A stretch of 64,000 nt of DNA from Ianthella basta (lineage: Eukaryota; Porifera; Demospongiae; Verongiida; Ianthellidae), in assembly GCA_964019415.1 (NCBI GenBank), contig OZ025880.1:7494585-7558584 (forward strand), written 5' to 3'. The notes under the pieces are model-generated. The model saw nothing but the letters and a program-made list of their open reading frames with translations. It had not been told where the DNA came from and did not search any database. How positions within the stretch are numbered: position 1 is the first letter of the stretch; each line of letters begins with the position of its first letter. Both the position numbers and the translations under genes were made by a program. Shown piece after piece: positions 12,201-22,055 of the stretch.

Positions 12201-15200
12201 CTCCCGTCTCCTTGTGTGCACCCCACACATCCCTATAGCTGTATTCCCTCCCCTCCCTCCACTCCCCTCCCCTCCCCTCCCCTCCCCTCCCCTCCCCTCC
12301 CCCTCCCTCCCACCTATGTGCTCCTCACCTCCACAATTAGGTTGAGGAGTTGGACCACCCTCTCCACAATCTGGGGGTCAAAGGTCAGCAGTAGCTGGAC
12401 CACATGGGGCAGCATGTTGGCTTCCCCAAGGATCCTCTTGCACTTCGGAATGGGTCGGACCATGGCATTGTCCACATCACTGGGCACAACAGGGATGTGA
12501 GGGGGCGGGTCACACAGAGTGGATGCACAGAAGGCCTCTTCCCCTCCCTTCCCTTAGGCCACGCCCACTTCACTGACCAACTCACCGACTGGGATAGAAT
12601 TCACACATTCGGATCAGCATCCTCAAGATTAGGATGGCAATCTCTGACTCGTTCATGAGGGAAGTCCCCGTTGCCATGGTGTACCACTTGAGCTGGCTGA
12701 TCTGGCTCAGCGGCTTCCAGCCGTCCATGCCCTGAGCCCAGCAGCGGGTCTTCTCCACTATGGTGCCATCCTTGTACAAGTCCTTCATCTGTGGTAGGTG
12801 GAAGGGAAGCGGAGGGATCCAGTGAGGCCAGGGTGAGGGTGGAGTGAGGGTGGGATAAGGGTGGGGTGAGGGTGGGGTGAGCGTGGAGTGAGGGTGGAGT
12901 GAGGACAGCTGTCAGCGTGGGATTTCCTTTCTTCCTGCTCACCTCCTGGAAGCTGTATGGCCCCACCCTCTCCCTCTCCCTGGTCATGTGGTACCACTCC
13001 TTCTCGCTCTCACCCTTCATGCTAGCACTTGCTTCGATGGACATGGTCTGCAGGGGTGGGGCAGCCATACCTTCACACAGCACTGGACACACCCCCAAAC
13101 CCCTCCCTCTCACCTGTGTTGGGACGTAGGCGCGTGATGTGTGAAGGTGGGCCAGCGTCATGAGGTCGACCAGAAACTTCAGCCCGTTGGCATCAATGAA
13201 CTCCTTCACATTGCGCTGCTCATGGAGGGGGCGGGGCATGAGGTACGTATAAATGAAGTTATTATAGATCCTGTTGCCATGGTAGCATGATCTAACAGCC
13301 GTTATCAATCCCCACAGACACCCAACTGTGCCTTCACACAGTACCACACCCCCTGCCCCACCCCATGCAACACCCACCTTGTGGTACATTAGTTTGTCCA
13401 CAAACACGAGCAGTCTGTCCCGCTCTGTTCGGTCCTGGCACTGTGGGGGAGGGGGTGAGGTGCAGCGAGTCAAGCTGTACAACAAACCACAAGGGACTTC
13501 ACACATGACCCCACCCCCTCCCTCTGCTCCCCCCACCCCGCCCCCTAGTGCTCCTCTGTCCCACCTCAATCAGCCGGTAGACCATGTATTTGGTGTCATT
13601 GAATGCTCCGATCTCCTCCCAGCACTGGCCATACACAATGGCCATAGCTTGAAGACACATGCTCTTCATTGATGGCTTCGGAGACAGCAGGAAACGATGG
13701 TACAGGTCATTGAAGAACTCCAAACTGGATGGGGCGTGATGAGGGAGGTGTGCCGGGAGAGGGAGTGATGGGGAGGGTGTGACAGGAGAGGGTGAGGGGC
13801 CAGTGACTACACTCGTTGTGCACACAGCCACTCACGGGTTGTCAAAGCGGGTGGACGTGGCGGTGCCTTCCTCCAACAGCAGCCTCAAGAAGTAGTCTCC
13901 AACACGCACCTCGTCTGCCAGGCACTCGTAATGCACTTCAAACTCGGTGTGGTTCCAGGAGATCTCGGCCTTCCCCATCAGATCCTGTAAGGATGAATAT
14001 GGGTGGGACCACCCTCACATCCCACCCTCACACTCCACCCTACCCCTCCCTCACCCTACCCACATCAGCTCCCCTCACCCTGTCCACAGTGAATGCTCTG
14101 ATCTCGTTCTCAAGAGCCTCACGAAGTTCCTCTCTCGTTTTGTAATTCCAAATCAGTGCAGCTGTCGAATGGTCTTGGTTGAACCTGCAAGGAAAGTGGA
14201 GTGGAGGGATTGGAAGTGGGGAGTGTTGGAATGGGGAGCGCTGAGTGGAGGGATGGAACAGTCACACAGAACAACTGTCCTCCTTACTCCCCTCCCCTCC
14301 CCTCCCTCCCCTCCCTCCCCTCCCCTCTCCTCCCTTCCCCTCCCCTCCCCTCCCCTTCCCTCCCTCTCCTCCCCTCCCCTCCCCTCCCCTCCCTCTCCTC
14401 CCTTCCCCTCCCCTCCCCTCCCTTCCCCTCCCCTCCCCTCCCTTCCCCTCCCTCCCCTCCTATACACTCGTCACCACTCACTGGTGGTAGAACATTGGCC
14501 AATTTGATTCAACCTTTAAGCGTTGTCGTGGCTTCCTTAGTGCTACCTGTTTTGGCTGGTTCTGCACAGACAGACAGACACACATATGTACATATGTCTT
14601 GGTAGTAGAGTGATCCTATTCACTGGACACACTTCAGTTTCTTACATCTGGTTTTGATCTCAGTCTTGCCCTCCAGTGTATCAGAGTCGACTCCACAATG
14701 TTCAACTTCTTTGCACCTGCCTGTAAAGGTGACAGAAATGACATCAGAATAATTACATGAGAACAACCCCAGGGAAGGCCAATAGCTTAACCTGAGTCTG
14801 TTTCTGTCAACTACACAAATAAACAAGTACATCAAACAAGTAAACAGGTACAGCAAACAAGTAAACAAGTACAGCAAACAAGTAAACAAGTACGGCAAAC
14901 AAATAATACATGTCACTACCTATACTGGTGATTGATGCAGTGGGAACGTGCTGCTTAACTTCCCATCACCACGGCCATCTGTCCCACCCACCACCACGCC
15001 CATCTGCCCCACCCACCACCCCACCCACTGACCTGCACAGCCTTGAGGTTGTCTCTGATGTGCATGTAGTCTGCTGTGTCTGGAGCTTGCTCCTCTGAGT
15101 CCAGACACTGGACCAGACCTAGCGGCTGCAGCCAGAGAGAGTAAGCCTCTAGCTATACTGGAGGTGACAACGACGGCAAGCCCCACCCCCACCAGCAGAC

Positions 15201-18200
15201 CCCACCCCCACCAGCAGGCCCCACCTCCCACCAGCAGACCCCACCCCCACCAGCAGGCCCCACCCCCACCAGCAGGCCCCACCCCCACCAGCAGGCCCCA
15301 CCCCCACCAGCAGGCCCCATCCCCTACCAGCAGACCCCACCCCCACCAGAAGGCCCCACCCCCTACCAGCATTCTCCTGAGAAGGGCATTGGCCGTTGGG
15401 TTTCCCGTCACCCATAGTCCGATGAGGTGACGACTGAGCTGGCGATGAGTGAGCATGCGATTGTCAGTGCTGGCAGTGAATAGAGCGGTGTGGAAGTGGC
15501 GGGGGAGGGCCCCCTCGGCCAGAGCAAGGTCCTGCATCTTTCCAGCTGTTTCAGGCTCCGCCTCCTGCAGTGGGTGGAGCGTGGAGGCGACACACCCATC
15601 CATGGAGTCACATGACCACTCACATCACAAACCAACCAGTTGGCCCACCCACCTCTATGATGGCCTTCATCAGCAGTCCAGCCGCTTTTACGATCGCCAG
15701 AGATGGGTGCTGGAAGAGCCGGAACAAGGTGCGACCCAGATCTGAGGGGGAGGGCAGGGGAGGGGAGGGGTGGAGAGGGGAGGGGAGGGGTGGAGAGGGG
15801 AGGGGAAGGGGAGGGCAAGGGAGGGGGAGGGCAGGGAGGAGGGGAGGAGAGGGGAAGGGGAGGGCAGGGGAGGGGAGGGGAGGGGTGGAGAGGGGAGGGG
15901 GAGGGGAGGGGAGGGAAGGGGTGGAGAGGGGAGGGGGAGGGGAGGGGAGGGGAGGGAAGGAGAGGGGAAGGGGAGGGCAAGGGAAGGGGAGGGCAGGGAG
16001 GAGGGGAGGAGAGGGGAAGGGAGGGCAGGGGAGGGGGAGGGCAGGGAGGAGAGGGTTAGGGTGCATCCAATGGCATATGTAGCTACTAGCTCACCTGCCA
16101 CGAGCTCCAGCACATCGTCAAACTGTTTGCCCTCAGTTGTCTCACTGCAGTGGAGTGAGACAGGTGAGTGGCAGGTGCAGTGCACACTGTAGTGCCTCCC
16201 TCTCCCTCACTCACCAGTAGGGCGGACAGAGAGCAAAGGTGAAGAAGTCCAGGAGGGCACTGACCACCAGAGCTCCAGTGCCAAGGTCAATGTGACTCTT
16301 GAGCACTCCCAATAGTCGCGAGAGGAACTGCTTGCTGGAGAGGAGAGACTTCTTGTTCTGCTGCTCCTGGTACAGATCAAAGTCATCGTGCATGGGCTGG
16401 GGGAGAGGGGAGGGGGAGTGAGGGGAGTGGGGTGAGAGGGTGAGTGAGGGTTGAGGTGAGGGTTGAGGTGAGGGTTGAGGTGAGGGTCGAGTGAGGGTTG
16501 AGGTGAGGGTTGAGGTGAGGGTTGAGGTGAGGGTCGAGTGAGGGTTGAGGTGAGAGTACAGGCCTGTACGTATGTCTTCACCTGCATTAGGGCACACAGC
16601 ATGTCAATGGCTGCGTGGATGACTGCATCATCCTTTGTCTTGAGGGCACGAATCACCATTTGACCAACAAACTCACGCATGCTGGAGACAGAGGGAGTGA
16701 TACAAAGAAGGGAGGGAAGTAGAAACAGACAGGCGGACAGGCAGAGAGTCTCAACTTCATCTTCACTAACTTGGGCAGCACAGTGAAGGCCTGGTAGCCA
16801 GCCTTGGATGCCACCAGTCTCCTCAGAGCATGGAACTGAGCCTCCAACTCCTCAGCATTCTCTACAGATGATGTACCTAGCAGGGGTGTGTGGTGAGGAG
16901 TGGTCAGTGGGGGTGGGGGTGGAATTTTGTTGTCACGGCAACTCACCTTCTTTGGAAATGAGTGCGTTGAGTGCTGCGTTGATGAGTTTCTCCTTATTCT
17001 CCACAAAGAGGCCATCTTGTGTCACTGCGTAGTTTAGCCCACTGTAGCTCACGTTGGAGTTGAACTTGTTCACTGCCTCAACAAACGGCCTGCCAGGGAC
17101 AGCGGCCGACAGCTGACGGAGGCACTGGCTCTCCACCTCCTCCTCCACCTGCATGGGGGTGGGCGTGGGGGGTGGGGGGCAGGGTGGAGCATAGGATAGG
17201 GGAATAGATTTATAAAATGTAATGTGTTTATAGTTGTAGACTACAACTGTAATAGTTGCGGGGTAGACTACAACTCAAGCACTTCCAAAACTCCAATGTG
17301 AGCCATCTGTCGCATGCTGGGATACGACAACCAGCAGGTGGACCCTCCCCTCCTCTCCCCTCTCCCCGCCTCCCTCCCGTCTCTCACCTGATGGTACAAG
17401 GGTCCCAATCTCAAGCCAAGATTGGTCCGCCTCATCTTGACACACACATCTCGGTTCCCACTTGCACGCACCCCATCCAGAATGGAACACAGCAGTGCAT
17501 CCCTGACACACACAGACAACAGACACACAGTGAACAGTACACACATCCGACAGCATCGCCATGGTAACCGAGGCGAGTCAGCTGCCCACCTGTCAGTGCA
17601 GGTGTAGCGTCGGTAGGCCCCGGAGACATACTCTATGCCAAAGTTCTGGGGGTCATCGGGGTACCTGATGAGGGCAAACACGTCATTCAGCGGGTGCAGC
17701 GTGACCACACTGTAGGTGGCCTTGTCCCGCTCCACCAGGCAATTCTCGCTGAGGGCCAGGATGCGCGGCACCGGTTCCTGAAAGGAGCCAGCAGAGATAC
17801 TGATCACCCCCACACTCACCCCCACACTCACCCACACCCACACACCCACACTCACCCCGCCCCCACCCCCACACTCACTGGGTGTCTCCTGCTGTACTTT
17901 ACCACAAGGAATTCTGTCAGTGACGTGATGGACTCGTCATCACTGAGAGATGAGAGAGATGAGAGACATGAACACATTCACATACATGCATAAACAGAGG
18001 ATGTGGTGGTAAGCTGCGGAGCCCCGCCCACATAGGCCAGCCCCACCCACCCACCTATGCCTGCCCAGGCGTTGTTCCAGGAAGTCCTGTAAAGTCATTC
18101 TCACATTTGAGCGAACACTAAGTGGGAACAAGCAAAGATACTTTGTGAGAGCACTTTCCCAGGGGAAATTCCCCAGGACACCCCTAAACACAAGCACCGT

Positions 18201-20270
18201 GCAGTGGAATGACAGCTCACGGCAGCTCAAAGCCCACGTTCTCTCTACACGCCAGACAAGCTGTGGACAGGAAGTCATCTCGCTGCTCTGTGAGGAATAG
18301 GTGCTGCCAGCAGGGCAGGTGGAGGGCAAGGAGGGGAGGGGAGGGAGAGGGGGAGGGGAGGGGAGGGGAGGGGAGGGAGGGGAGGGAGGGAGGGAAGGGG
18401 GAGGAGGAGGGGAGGGAAGGGGGGAGGGGAGGGGGAGGGGGAGGAAGGGAGGGAAGGGGGAGGGAGGGGAGGGGGAGGGGAGGAAGGGAGGGAAGGGGGA
18501 GGGAGGGGAGGGGAGGGGGGAGGGAGAGAGGGGAGAGGGGGAGGGAGGGGAATGGGAGGGGGGAGGAAGGGAGAGAAAGGGGAGGGAGGGAGGGCACGGG
18601 GGGAAGGGGAGGGAGGGAGGGGGAGGGGTCAACACAGAGTTTGGTCCAAGGCACACCAAACCACTCACCCACTGCACAGTGTTAGCATTATCCCACCTAG
18701 CCCTATCACCCCGGCCATGCCGTTGGCTCACCAGCCGCCCAAATCCACAGCTCTTGATCACAACTCCCCCAGGATGATCTGATAGCTGGCAGAGGGGAGG
18801 GGAGGGGAGGGGAGTGGAGTGGAGGGGAGGGGAGGGGAGGGGAGGGGAGGGGAGGGGAGGGGAGGGGAGGGGAGGGGAGGGGAGGGATGAAGAAGTAGCA
18901 TTCACGAGCAAGCAAAGCAAACTCCTCCCCAGCCACATGCAGTGATGCCCGCCCACTCAACTCCACCCACCTTGATGAGTGCATCAATGTCCTTGTAGTG
19001 GTAGTCTGCTAGCGCCTTCCTGGAGGTGGGGTCCACCTGCGTGATGCAGTGGCGCTGGACCACCAGCTGCACCTTCACTTTAGTCTCACTCCAGTGGTAC
19101 TTGGCTGCGTCAAAGACCTACAGGGGGACAGCGGGACTGACACCTTGGGGGGACAGCTGGACTGACCCCTGGGGGGACAGCTGGACCAACCCCCGGGGAG
19201 ACAGCTGGAACACCCTTTCACATCTACCCACTGACTTGCCTACCTTGCTCTTTTTGCTGGCAGTCACTCCAGCTCCGAAGAGACTGCTCTTGCCAAGGGT
19301 GGCGGTGATCAGGTCTGCTCGCTGGTCGCAGATGAAGGTCATTGTGTTGCTCTTCTTGCCCTTGCGCACTGTGATGATCAGCTCATTGTCTGCCTTCCCA
19401 CTTGGGGCAATGTCCATAAACTCAGCATAAGGCCACTGCACAGGGGAAGGGTGTCATAGCAACCATGGCCCCCACCCACTAACCTAGTGTGTCCCCGCCC
19501 ACTAACCTAGTGTGTCCCCGCCCACTAACCTAGTGTGTCCCCGCCCACTAACCTAGTGTGTCCCCACCCACTAACCTAGCGTGTCCCCACCCACTAACCT
19601 AGTGTGTCCCCACCCACTAACCTAGCGTGTCCCTGCCCACTAACCTAGTGTGTCCCCGCCCACTAACCTAGTGTGTCCCCACCCACTAACCAAGTGTGTC
19701 CCCGCCCACTAACCTAGTGTGTCCCCGCCCACTAACCTAGTTGTGTCCCCGCCCACTAACCTAGTGTGTCCCCGCCCACTAACCTGGTTGGTGACCTCCT
19801 CATCTTGTGGGTTCCTTGTGGTGATGCACTCTGACCCCACAGCAAACAGACGCTTGAATCTGACGGCATGGACGAGGATGAGAAAGGGGAGAGGAGGGAG
19901 GGGAGGGGAGGGAGGACCTCTTTTAGCTAGCATTTCCACCACAGCCAGCAGCCTGGTCCTTCTCTCCCATTCGAATCACCCACAACTGAAGCCATTGCAG
20001 TCAGACAAGCGACCCACTCCACCACTACATTAGCTTGTGTCGCTCTGCAGTGCACGTGACCAGATCGTCACACCAGCAGTCGCTTGCCACACAACCCCCC
20101 GACCAATATACTAGCTGAGCCGCACAATACACATAACTCATATGCACAGGTGCAGTGGGTGGGGAGCCTGTCTGGCGGGCTCGGTGGAGGACGTACTTGC
20201 CGCGAAGCATGTGCTTCTTGGTGGTAAAGAATCGCACTTCGTCCACGTTCCCCTGCCTCTCCGCGGCCAT
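3226..20270 (-). CDS. DNAJC13: DNAJC13 / RME-8 endosomal J-domain protein, complete multi-exon gene (span includes introns)
   Basis: RME-8 is a very large peripheral protein of early endosomes; its J domain recruits Hsc70 to control clathrin and retromer/SNX1 dynamics on WASH tubules. The chain starts at ATG 20,268-20,270 ([14 protein letters not shown], cf. human CFYTTKHSWRGK) and stops at TAG 3,226-3,228. The N-terminal PH-like part is at 20.2-17.6 kb (e.g. VTNQWPYAEF). Armadillo-like helical exons follow, then the GYF-like segment [12 protein letters not shown] at 12.8-12.6 kb. The J domain is at 11.05-10.56 kb, with [13 protein letters not shown] and its HPD codons at 10,754-10,762. More helical repeats lead to the last exon (3,226-3,447), which keeps the doubled GYLTGP/GYLTAG tail seen in human. 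Introns are mostly 60-600 bp and unusually rich in minisatellites. I see no stop or frameshift in the exons I followed. The start is shared with a divergent promoter. Confidence 0.96.
3690..3772. repeat. donor-side G-rich tract, DNAJC13 intron
   Basis: On the sense (minus) strand this is a run of GGGGA blocks starting about seven bases after the GTAAGTGGGAGGGGAGGG donor context at about 3,772. Confidence 0.8.
3950..4262. repeat. 26-bp-type minisatellite, DNAJC13 intron
   Basis: The plus-strand unit is built from CACACTCCACCCCTCCCCTC plus ACAGCA, with length variants. On the sense strand the array begins within a few bases of the donor TCAG|GTACTGTGCTGG at about 4,268. Confidence 0.9.
4485..4705. 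repeat. 12/18-bp minisatellite, DNAJC13 intron
   Basis: Tandem units of the type AGTGTCAGTGGGCGTGTC, mixing 12- and 18-bp spacings. It starts about 15 bases downstream of a donor on the sense strand. Confidence 0.85.
5755..5935. repeat. 30-bp minisatellite whose first unit carries the splice donor, DNAJC13 intron
   Basis: Five to six 30-bp units share CACTCAATACCAACCCC and GCCACGCCTC. On the sense strand the intron opens GTGAGTGGGGACGTAGCAGG, and the next unit reads GAATGGAGGCGTAGCAGG, so the first unit overlaps the real 5' splice site. Confidence 0.88.
7500..8118. repeat. 44-bp minisatellite, about 14 copies, first unit overlapping a splice donor, DNAJC13 intron
   Basis: The unit includes GTGCTATGCAGGTTGCCACA and TGGCCCTCAGTGAGAAGG; copies differ at only a few positions. 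On the sense strand the exon ends ACGCACT|GTGAGGCCATGTGG and the repeats read TCACTGAGGGCCATGTGG. The array therefore starts at the exon-intron junction, and later copies have lost the GT of the donor. Confidence 0.95.
8395..8692. repeat. 28-bp minisatellite carrying donor-like copies, DNAJC13 intron
   Basis: The unit is about 28 bp, with CACTCACTCAGCACCCTTCC plus a C-rich tail. The authentic sense-strand junction is CTTCTGA|GTGAGTGGGG, and each repeat has TGCTGAGTGAGTGGGG, a near-exact copy of the 5' splice site. Confidence 0.93.
9011..9240. repeat. homopurine/homopyrimidine tract at an acceptor, DNAJC13 intron
   Basis: Plus strand is GGAGG/GGGAAGGAG repeats; the sense strand is therefore a C/T tract of about 230 bp leading into the acceptor CCCCGGTAG before the exon at about 9,005. 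Confidence 0.9.
9690..9852. repeat. 40-bp minisatellite starting at a splice donor, DNAJC13 intron
   Basis: About four units with CTCACTGCCACACCCCTCCC and CACCATGAGGTCCCTCCC. The sense junction ATCACG|GTGAGGGGAGGGG is echoed in later units as CATGGTGAGGGGAGGGG. Confidence 0.9.
10075..10540. repeat. G-rich (sense) minisatellite tract starting at a splice donor, DNAJC13 intron
   Basis: The plus strand is CCCCTCACATCCCCCTCTCC-like units of irregular length. On the sense strand the donor context is GAAG|GTGTGAGGGGAGGGG, and the same GTGAGGGGAGGGG string recurs through the array, with most units reading GATGTGAGGGG. Confidence 0.9.
11640..12032. repeat. 14-bp minisatellite, DNAJC13 intron
   Basis: About 28 units of GAGGAGTGCTGTGT or GAGGAGTGCAGTGT. 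It starts about 17 bases after the donor on the sense strand. Confidence 0.95.
14285..14462. repeat. donor-side G-rich tract, DNAJC13 intron
   Basis: C/T-only on the plus strand, so GGGGAGG on the sense strand. It follows the donor CCACCA|GTGAGTGGTGACG after about 20 bases; the exon encodes ESNWPMFYH, continued by RFNQDH after the intron. Confidence 0.85.
14818..14908. repeat. short minisatellite (AAACAAGTAAACAAGTA type)
   Basis: About five imperfect units around CAAACAAGTAAACAAGTAC within a DNAJC13 intron. Confidence 0.75.
15178..15370. repeat. 19-bp minisatellite starting at a splice donor, DNAJC13 intron
   Basis: About ten units of CAGCAGGCCCCACCCCCAC. The sense junction ATGCTG|GTAGGGGGTGGGGCC matches the repeat TCTGCTGGTAGGGGATGGGG, so most units keep a donor-like CTG|GT(A/G)GGGG string. 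Confidence 0.93.
15741..16055. repeat. polypyrimidine (sense) tract at an acceptor, DNAJC13 intron
   Basis: About 315 bp of GGGGAGG/GGGCAGG on the plus strand, so C-rich on the sense strand, ending at the acceptor CCTCCCCCTCAG before the exon at about 15,740. Confidence 0.9.
16425..16556. repeat. 12-bp minisatellite (GAGGTGAGGGTT), DNAJC13 intron
   Basis: About eleven units, with a higher-order pattern from periodic GTCGAGTGAGGGTT variants. Confidence 0.92.
18320..18632. repeat. long homopurine/homopyrimidine tract, DNAJC13 intron
   Basis: More than 300 bp that is almost entirely G and A on the plus strand; on the sense strand it is a C/T tract preceding the acceptor GCTGGCAG at about 18,302. 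Confidence 0.92.
18790..18886. repeat. (GGGGA)n tract at an acceptor, DNAJC13 intron
   Basis: Near-perfect GGGGA pentamer on the plus strand; sense-strand TCCCC repeats upstream of the exon at about 18,785. Confidence 0.9.
19475..19795. repeat. 23-bp minisatellite starting at the splice donor of DNAJC13 exon 2
   Basis: About 14 units containing GTGTCCCCGCCCACTAACCT. Exon 2 ends ACCAACCAG and the intron opens GTTAGTGGGCGGGGACAC. Every later unit has the form CTAGGTTAGTGGGCGGGG, so the true donor sits inside the first unit and a matching AG|GTTAGT is repeated. Confidence 0.95.
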
Positions 20271-20405
20271 CGCGCGCTCTGCGATCCCTCAGACAACAGT
20301 GCTGCTAATCTAACATTACGAGCACATGACTCGCTATTTTTCCCGACCACGCCCTTCAACAATTGGCAGGACTTCACTTCCGCATCAGCTGACTTGCTTT
20401 TTACG
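20271..20405. promoter_or_regulatory. 135-bp divergent promoter between DNAJC13 and archaemetzincin
   Basis: The two start codons face away from each other with 135 bp between them. The interval contains CACTTCCGC (20,375-20,383), a near match to the ETS/GABP core (GGAAG reversed) common in housekeeping bidirectional promoters. There is no clear TATA box. The upstream part overlaps an open frame continuous with the AMZ coding frame, so 5' UTR and promoter may overlap. Confidence 0.6.
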
Positions 20406-21500
20406 ATGCCAAAAGGCGCCAGGACGAAGCGGCGTTCTCTGCCATATGCCAAGGGTTTCCGACCACCCAATGCTACCCAGAGCAAGAGAGCTATCGGCGG
20501 AGGAAAAGCGAGCTACCTACTGCCCGATGCAGCATTCTTCCGCCCCGTTCCCCGTCCTTCCAGCGCCGACGACTGGCTGGCTCAGTACAAGGAGGAGGGG
20601 CAGACGTTCAGCGACTTCGAGCGGCAGTCCCCATGGCTGGGCCGGAGGAAGGTGAAGGGGATGGCAGGTCCCTTCAACGCGGACGGCCCCGACCTACTCA
20701 GCAGGTACCCGGGAAAGAGCGTCTGCATTCTCCCTCTGGGCCCGTTCCCGAGGGGCAGCAGCCCTGGAGTGGACCATCTGCGGCAGTACGCGGAGGCGTT
20801 CTTCTGCATCCCCGTCCTCCTCCTCCCCGCAGTGGGGCTGACGGTCGTGGGGCAGAAGGCAACACTGCTTTTCTCCGAGGAGCACTCGCTGGCAGGGATG
20901 CGTGTGGGGGAGAGGCGCTGTGGGGTGAAGTCCCGCCATCACCCGCCCTCTGGGCGCTACCAGCTCCAGGCCACCTCCATCCTCAAAGTGCTGCAGAGCA
21001 TCTCCATTCAGTCTGCCGTGTGCACCATCGCCGTGACGATGGCTGACCTGTACAGTGACCCGGAGGACCTGTTTGTGGCAGGCTGGGCAGCAGGGAACGC
21101 CAGGGTGGCCTGCTTCAGCTTCTACCGCTACAATCCTTCGCTCACCTTCTCACCAGGAGATTGGCATGATGTCGGCCACCTTGAGGGGCGGGGCAACCCA
21201 GCCCCTCCCCACCTTCTGCTCCAGCGATGCTGTAAGCTGCTGGTGCACGAGGTGGCCCACCTCCTGGGCGTGGACCACTGCATCTTCTATCAGTGCTGCA
21301 TGAACGGCTCCGGGCACCTCGCGGAGGACTTTGACCAGCCCATGCACCTGTGTCCTGTGGACCTGCACAAGCTGCAGCTCTTGTGTGGCTTCGACGTCTG
21401 TGAGCGGTACGAGCGCCTCAGGGCATTCTACCGGCAGCACCAGATGAGGGAGGAGATGGAGTGGGTTAGCCGGCGGTTGGAGAGCATAAAGGGGAGCTAG
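20406..21500 (+). CDS. archaemetzincin-like zinc metallopeptidase (AMZ1/AMZ2 family), intronless
   Basis: A 364-residue, single-exon protein. The zinc site HEVAHLLGVDH (residues 281-291) is followed by Cys292 and CCMN, matching the archaemetzincin signature HExxHxxGxxHCx4CxM, then CPVDLHKLQ and GFDVCERYERL, which parallel human CPICLRKLQ and GFRLIERYQRL. The first three zinc-binding cysteines are present, but the last Cys of the CxxC pair is Asp319. Family members are cytoplasmic or nuclear aminopeptidase-like metzincins with poorly known substrates. I chose Met at 20,406 because it begins the basic N-terminus MPKGARTKRRS and the upstream reading frame falls in the shared promoter; the frame stays open to 20,142, so a longer form is possible. 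The lack of introns contrasts with every neighbour and suggests a retrocopy origin. AMZ1 versus AMZ2 cannot be assigned. Confidence 0.92.
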   Translation: MPKGARTKRRSLPYAKGFRPPNATQSKRAIGGGKASYLLPDAAFFRPVPRPSSADDWLAQYKEEGQTFSDFERQSPWLGRRKVKGMAGPFNADGPDLLSRYPGKSVCILPLGPFPRGSSPGVDHLRQYAEAFFCIPVLLLPAVGLTVVGQKATLLFSEEHSLAGMRVGERRCGVKSRHHPPSGRYQLQATSILKVLQSISIQSAVCTIAVTMADLYSDPEDLFVAGWAAGNARVACFSFYRYNPSLTFSPGDWHDVGHLEGRGNPAPPHLLLQRCCKLLVHEVAHLLGVDHCIFYQCCMNGSGHLAEDFDQPMHLCPVDLHKLQLLCGFDVCERYERLRAFYRQHQMREEMEWVSRRLESIKGS

Positions 21501-22055
21501 TGCACGGAAGGCAAGGCTACTGAGGCCTTGTAGGAGTTGTACTGAGCTCATTTTATCTGTACATAGCTACTCTGAGTTGGTGCAGCTGACGCTTGCCCTG
21601 CAGGACTGAATAGGTTAGAGGGGTGTGCAGTGCTACACTTGACACACTTCACCTACTTTAGGGTGCATGGGAAGGGGTGGGTCGTGTTGGTGTATTGAAC
21701 TCGGCATGGGCTGGCCGTGTGAGCTCCAGTGTACCCGCCACGCATCACCATGACATTTAATGGGCTGTTTCATTTATCAAATTGCCCACTGCATCTGGCA
21801 GTCGGCCGACTAGCTCGGACTGGTTTGCACTGAGTGAAACTTGATCTAGCCTATTGATGGGCGACCTTCGAACATCAGGGTCGCGTGACCTTCCGTTTGC
21901 CGACGTTAATTAAGGGACCACATGAATAGCACACGCCACTAGCAATGCCAGCCATTAGCACGCGCGATGTGTTTACACTATGACAGAGGGGTCGGTTGGC
22001 AACGGCCTGTGTCGCGGTGCGGACGAGTCCTGGTTTAGGTTAGGAGGCTGAGGGG
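21501..22055. other. intergenic region, AMZ 3' UTR and SLC35F5 promoter
   Basis: No gene seen. The right half is CpG-rich and contains GTGACCTTCCG (about 21,886-21,896), an ETS-like core beside an E-box-like CGCGTGAC, about 160 bp upstream of the SLC35F5 start. Confidence 0.5.

Noticed and set aside
20142..20405. N-terminal extension of the archaemetzincin to 20,142
   Set aside because: The extension overlaps the first exon and promoter of DNAJC13 and shows no family similarity; the basic MPKGARTKRRS start is preferred.
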